Below the pieces are notes generated by a model. The model did no database searches, was not told the origin of the DNA, and worked only from the letters and a program-made list of their open reading frames with translations. Source: Chryseobacterium cupriresistens (GTDB lineage: Bacteria > Bacteroidota > Bacteroidia > Flavobacteriales > Weeksellaceae). Taken from it: 64,000 nt of DNA. A program made the position numbers and the translations under genes. Of this stretch, positions 60,516 through 64,000 are shown in pieces. The DNA is taken from contig NZ_JBKKJT010000002.1 in NCBI RefSeq assembly GCF_046614675.1, positions 186,001 to 250,000 of the forward strand, given 5' to 3'. Position 1 is the stretch's first letter; each line of letters begins with the position of its first letter.

Positions 60516-61103
60516 ATGACTGAAATTGATAAATTAGCCTTCGCATTATATCATTTTGCTGGACTTTCAGAAGAAGATTTCAGACTGTCTGAAAATTTTT
60601 GGTTTCCAAAAGAATATAAAAAAGGAGAATTTTATAATCTTCAGGGAAACGTCTGTTCTTATTTAGGATTTATTGTCGATGGAGTTTTTCGTTCTTATGT
60701 CATCAATGGAGATACGGGTGAAGAAAAGAATGTTTTTCTTTATTCGGCCAATGGTTTTGTAGTTTCTTTTAAAAGTTTTCTCAATCAGATCCCATGTGAT
60801 TATTTTACACAGGCCCTTACGAATACTTCTATTATTTTTATCCGGCATGCAGATCTTATTTCTCTTTACCAGCAGTCGCATCAATGGGAAAAATTTGGGA
60901 GACTTCTGGCACAGGCAGCATTTAACGTTACCATGACAAGGGTAGAAGGATTTTTATTAAAGTCTCCGGAAGAGCGTTATCTGGATCTGATGAAAGAGCA
61001 TCCGGATATTTTCAGTAATGTTCCGCTGTATCATATTTCTTCTTATCTAGGGATTCAGGGACCTTCTCTGAGCAGGATAAGAAAAAGAATTTCAGGCAAA
61101 TAG
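60516..61103 (+). CDS. Crp-like cyclic-nucleotide-binding-domain regulator
   Basis: This 195-residue protein has the cNMP-binding barrel (about residues 25-120: KKGEFYNLQGNVCSYLGFIV, then GEEKNVFLYSANGFVVSF) and a C-terminal helix-turn-helix (SSYLGIQGPSLSRIRKRI). This form, common in Bacteroidota, lacks many cAMP-contact residues and may bind something else or nothing. It lies just upstream of an alpha/beta hydrolase gene, with a perfect palindrome between them, so local control is likely. Confidence 0.85.
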   Translation: MTEIDKLAFALYHFAGLSEEDFRLSENFWFPKEYKKGEFYNLQGNVCSYLGFIVDGVFRSYVINGDTGEEKNVFLYSANGFVVSFKSFLNQIPCDYFTQALTNTSIIFIRHADLISLYQQSHQWEKFGRLLAQAAFNVTMTRVEGFLLKSPEERYLDLMKEHPDIFSNVPLYHISSYLGIQGPSLSRIRKRISGK

Positions 61104-61109
61104 TACGAT

Positions 61110-61125
61110 TTTAACCTGGGTTAAA
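61110..61125. promoter_or_regulatory. perfect palindrome between Crp-like gene and hydrolase gene
   Basis: TTTAACC-TG-GGTTAAA, with 7-bp arms, begins 7 nt after the regulator stop and 64 nt before the hydrolase start. It is not followed by a T run, so an operator is more likely than a terminator. Confidence 0.5.
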
Positions 61126-61189
61126 GTTTTCGTCATTTTATCTGCAGAAATTTGTTTCATCAATTTAACAAAACAAAAAAGTGAAAATT

Positions 61190-61960
61190 ATGAAAACAAA
61201 AACGATCGTATTCATTCATGGGTTATTTGTGAATAATACAAGCTGGAAAGAATGGAAAACTTATTTTGAAGCGCAGGGATATACTGTACATACACCCTCA
61301 AATCCGGGACATGGAGGGGATCCCGTATACTTAAAAAATAATATTCCCGGAGAATTAAGACATGTCGGTTTTGACGATACCGTGGACAATCTTGTGAAAC
61401 TGATTGACAGTCTTCCCGAAAAGCCTATTGTTATCGGACATTCTTTTGGAGGACTTATGGTTCAGAAGCTGATTGACATGGGAAAAGCAGCAGCTGGTAT
61501 AAGTATTGACGGTGCTCCTCCGAAAAATATCATGGCTCCTTTTTCTACCATTAAAATTGTTTGGCCTGTAGTGAATTTCTTCAAAGGAAACAGTCCATAT
61601 ATGGGAACAAAAGAATGGTATCACAAAGCTTTTTTCAATAATTATTCAAAGGAAGAAAGTGACAGGCTTTACGAGACAGTAGCAGTTCCTGAAAGTAGAA
61701 AATTGGCAAAAGATCCTTTGTTTAAAGCTTCTGCAAAATTAGATTTAAAGAAACCCCATCAACCGCTGCTGTTCATTGCAGGCTCTAATGATCATATTTT
61801 CCCGGCAGCATTTTCAAAGAAAATAGCAGGGGCTTACAAAGATCCGGGAAGCATTGTCGATTTTAAAGAGTTTGCAGGGAGAAGTCATTTCATCTGTGGA
61901 GAGAAAAATTGGAAAGAAGTAGCAGAATATGTTTTAGGCTGGATACAAAAGAATACTTAA
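61190..61960 (+). CDS. alpha/beta hydrolase
   Basis: This 256-residue hydrolase opens MKTKTIVFIHGLFVNNTSWK (oxyanion-loop HG) and has the nucleophile elbow VIGHSFGGLM. A catalytic Asp lies in AGSNDHIFPA and a His in GRSHFICG. There is no signal peptide. A GTG at 61181 would add three residues; the ATG at 61190 is preferred. It is probably controlled by the adjacent Crp-like regulator. The substrate (ester, lactone or similar) cannot be told. Confidence 0.88.
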   Translation: MKTKTIVFIHGLFVNNTSWKEWKTYFEAQGYTVHTPSNPGHGGDPVYLKNNIPGELRHVGFDDTVDNLVKLIDSLPEKPIVIGHSFGGLMVQKLIDMGKAAAGISIDGAPPKNIMAPFSTIKIVWPVVNFFKGNSPYMGTKEWYHKAFFNNYSKEESDRLYETVAVPESRKLAKDPLFKASAKLDLKKPHQPLLFIAGSNDHIFPAAFSKKIAGAYKDPGSIVDFKEFAGRSHFICGEKNWKEVAEYVLGWIQKNT

Positions 61961-62044
61961 TCTATTCATATTGTAAATGGTAGGTATCTGATATTTTCTA
62001 TGACGATTTGCAAAAGTTGTAAAGGCAGTCCGGTTATAATGTCT

Positions 62045-62052
62045 TATTTTTG
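62045..62052 (+). promoter_or_regulatory. -7 element of ABC exporter promoter
   Basis: TATTTTTG matches TAnnTTTG, 36 nt before the ATG at 62089. Confidence 0.45.
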
Positions 62053-62088
62053 CATAGAATATTTTAATTCTTTCTTTCGATTCGTACA

Positions 62089-63846
62089 ATGAAAAAACAA
62101 GATACCTGGGGAATTATAAAGAGGCTGTTCTTTATCGGAATGAAATTTCGTTCTTGGTTCATCCTTACCCTTATCATTTCCATATTCCTTTCGATAGTTT
62201 CTACTTACAGGCCTTATCTCACTATGCAGGTGGTGGATAATGATATAACAAAGCTTCATGATAAGGCTTTGATGATGAAACATATCTATATCCTTGTGGG
62301 ATTGGTGTTTGCTGAAACGATTTTAAATTTTTTCCTGGTTTATTTTTCAAATTTTATCTCACAAAATGTGATCAGGGATATCAGAGAGCGATTATATGCT
62401 AAACTGATCTATTTCAAAACTTCATTTTTTGATAAAACACCCATCGGACAGCTGGTGACGCGGGCTGTAGGAGATGTGGAAACCATTGCGACGGTATATA
62501 CAGATGGTTTCCTGATGGTATTTGGAGATATCCTGAGAATTCTGTTTGTATTGGTGATGATGTTCAGTACCAATGTTCACCTCAGTTATATTACACTGGC
62601 CATCTTACCTTTGATGGTAGTCATTACGAGATTCTTCCAGAAAAGACTGAAGAAAGCTTTCGGGGATGAGAGAAACTGGACAGCCAATCAGAACTCTTTT
62701 GTTCAGGAAAGACTGGCAGGAATGTCTATTATTCAGGTATTCAACAGACAGGAATCTGAGTTTAAGAAATTTGATGATATCAATATTACCCTGAAAGGAG
62801 CATTGCTGAGAACCGTATTTATTTTCTCACTGTTCTTCCCTGTGGTGGAACTTATTTCTTCATTATTCATAGGATTTATTCTTTTCTATGGAGGATATAT
62901 TACCATCAGTGCCGGAGTCGTGATTGCATTTATCCAGTATATTTCAATGCTGATCCGTCCTTTGAGACAGATTGCTGACCGTTTTAACAATATCCAGCGA
63001 GGAATTGTAGGAGCAGAAAGAGTGCTGGGATTAATGGATGAAGAAAACTCGATGCCGAATAACGGAACCGTGAAGAAAGATCATTTTGCAGGAAAAATTG
63101 AATTCCAGAAAGTACACTTTGCTTATGATGAAAAGCAGGAAGTACTGAAAGGAATTGACTTTAAAGTAAATCCGGGAGAAACGGTAGCCATCGTTGGTGC
63201 TACAGGTGCCGGAAAGTCTACTATCATTAGTCTGATTACAAGATTATATGATATCAACTCCGGAAATATCCTGATTGATGATGTGGATTTAAAAGATTAT
63301 GAGCTTTATAATCTCAGAAGTCATATCGGCGTGGTGCTGCAGGATGTATTCCTTTTCCACGGAAGTATTTTTGAAAACCTTGCCTTCGGGGATGATAGTA
63401 TCACACTGGAAAAAATAAAAGCGGGAGCGAGAGAAATTGAGGTAGATCAGTTTATCGAGCAGCTTCCCGGTGGATATGATTATGTAGTGAGCGAAAGAGG
63501 CTCTTCAATCTCTTTAGGTCAGAGACAGTTACTGTCTTTCCTGAGAGCTTATTTATCAGATCCTAAAATTTTAATTCTGGATGAAGCTACCTCTTCCATT
63601 GATCATGAAAGTGAAAAGCTGATTCAGAGAGCTACAGAGAAAATTACGAAAAATAGGACCTCCATTATTATTGCCCACAGACTTTCCACCATTGAGAAAG
63701 CAGACAAGATTATTGTGATGGAGCATGGTAAAATCGTAGAAGAAGGAAAGCATCTTGAACTTCTGGATAAGAACGGATATTATGCCACGCTTTATAAAGC
63801 TCAGCTTCGACATGAAGTGGAAATGGAAGAAAAAAAAGAATCATAA
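62089..63846 (+). CDS. ABC exporter, fused permease and ATPase (MsbA/BmrA-like half transporter)
   Basis: This 585-residue half transporter has a six-helix membrane domain (about residues 1-320) and an ATPase domain (about 340-580). The latter has Walker A GATGAGKST, Q loop VVLQDVFLF, a signature written ISLGQRQ in place of LSGGQ, Walker B ILILDEATSSID and H loop AHRLST. It would act as a dimer moving a lipid or drug across the inner membrane. No N-terminal C39 peptidase is present, so it does not process peptides such as the one at 53109. A terminator follows. Confidence 0.92.
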   Translation: MKKQDTWGIIKRLFFIGMKFRSWFILTLIISIFLSIVSTYRPYLTMQVVDNDITKLHDKALMMKHIYILVGLVFAETILNFFLVYFSNFISQNVIRDIRERLYAKLIYFKTSFFDKTPIGQLVTRAVGDVETIATVYTDGFLMVFGDILRILFVLVMMFSTNVHLSYITLAILPLMVVITRFFQKRLKKAFGDERNWTANQNSFVQERLAGMSIIQVFNRQESEFKKFDDINITLKGALLRTVFIFSLFFPVVELISSLFIGFILFYGGYITISAGVVIAFIQYISMLIRPLRQIADRFNNIQRGIVGAERVLGLMDEENSMPNNGTVKKDHFAGKIEFQKVHFAYDEKQEVLKGIDFKVNPGETVAIVGATGAGKSTIISLITRLYDINSGNILIDDVDLKDYELYNLRSHIGVVLQDVFLFHGSIFENLAFGDDSITLEKIKAGAREIEVDQFIEQLPGGYDYVVSERGSSISLGQRQLLSFLRAYLSDPKILILDEATSSIDHESEKLIQRATEKITKNRTSIIIAHRLSTIEKADKIIVMEHGKIVEEGKHLELLDKNGYYATLYKAQLRHEVEMEEKKES

Positions 63847-63870
63847 TCCATAAGGAATGATAATAAACAA

Positions 63871-63902
63871 AAAAGAGAGTCAGTAACAACTCTCTTTTTT
63901 TA
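63871..63902 (+). terminator. terminator of ABC exporter gene
   Basis: AAAAGAGAGT and ACTCTCTTTT pair around CAGTAACA, followed by T residues. Confidence 0.88.
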
Positions 63903-64000
63903 TAAAGAAGTTTTAACCATTTACATTGATTATTTTAACCACAAAAGACACAAAAGTCTTAAACACTTGATTTTTTTAGAAACAAACTTTATATATAATA

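Noticed and set aside
62089..63846. The ABC exporter as the transporter of the Cys-rich peptide at 53109
   Set aside because: It has no N-terminal C39 peptidase domain, is nearly 9 kb away and belongs to the MsbA/BmrA-like group.
1..64000. CRISPR arrays, insertion sequences, prophage genes or rRNA genes
   Set aside because: No regularly spaced direct repeats, transposase frames, phage structural genes or rRNA segments were seen.

Overview
The window looks like chromosome from a Flavobacteriia bacterium of the Chryseobacterium type (Weeksellaceae). The evidence is AT-rich DNA, promoters of the Bacteroidota form TTG-N18/20-TAnnTTTG, almost no Shine-Dalgarno sequences, GLPGLI and DUF5777 families, type IX secretion (T9SS) sorting domains, TonB-dependent receptors and the gene order hpf - tRNA-Thr/Tyr/Gly/Thr - tuf - tRNA-Trp - secE - nusG - rplKAJL - rpoBC. 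The genus is inferred from protein character; no database was searched.

Layout. 1-3690: start of acpP, tmRNA, rpsU, a XerC-type recombinase, hpf, and seven tRNA genes in which a Thr-Tyr-Gly block is duplicated in tandem. 3691-17650: about 14 kb of accessory genes between the tRNA cluster and tuf. These are a small secreted peptide with a GLPGLI protein and an outer-membrane beta-barrel protein, a two-component system, a CzcCBA-type metal efflux pump, and a membrane pair with an HTTM-like protein. 17837-34870: the translation and transcription core (tuf, trpT, secE, nusG, rplK, rplA, rplJ, rplL, rpoB, rpoC, a DUF3467 gene). It is interrupted by three tandem paralogous secreted proteins between nusG and rplK, and by decayed gene remnants between rplL and rpoB. 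rpoB has a roughly 320-nt leader that looks structured.

35030-41190: a large T9SS beta-propeller protein, a lipoprotein, a membrane-anchored protein and a TonB-dependent receptor. 41289-45190: a Crp/Fnr-family regulator followed by a candidate Crp box and a five-gene operon (DUF5777 barrel, lipoprotein cytochrome c, YceI protein, ankyrin-repeat protein, DOMON-like T9SS protein). This envelope redox module is the best candidate here for an undescribed system. 45296-53320: GNAT enzyme, nucleotide pyrophosphatase/phosphodiesterase, divergent NmrA/HxlR and alcohol dehydrogenase/AraC pairs, carboxylesterase, and a short Cys-rich bacteriocin-like precursor peptide. 53335-59235, minus strand: cytoplasmic alpha-amylase, DNA polymerase IV, GNAT, thioredoxin-like protein, purine nucleoside phosphorylase and LpxK. 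59344-63846: truA, a small membrane protein, a second Crp-like regulator, an alpha/beta hydrolase and an ABC exporter.

Intergenic DNA carries several families of short repeats: an inverted pair of about 80-bp hairpin elements, a tandem pair of about 94-bp units, and 7-bp tandem repeats next to rpoC. All assignments come from reading the sequence and from family knowledge.
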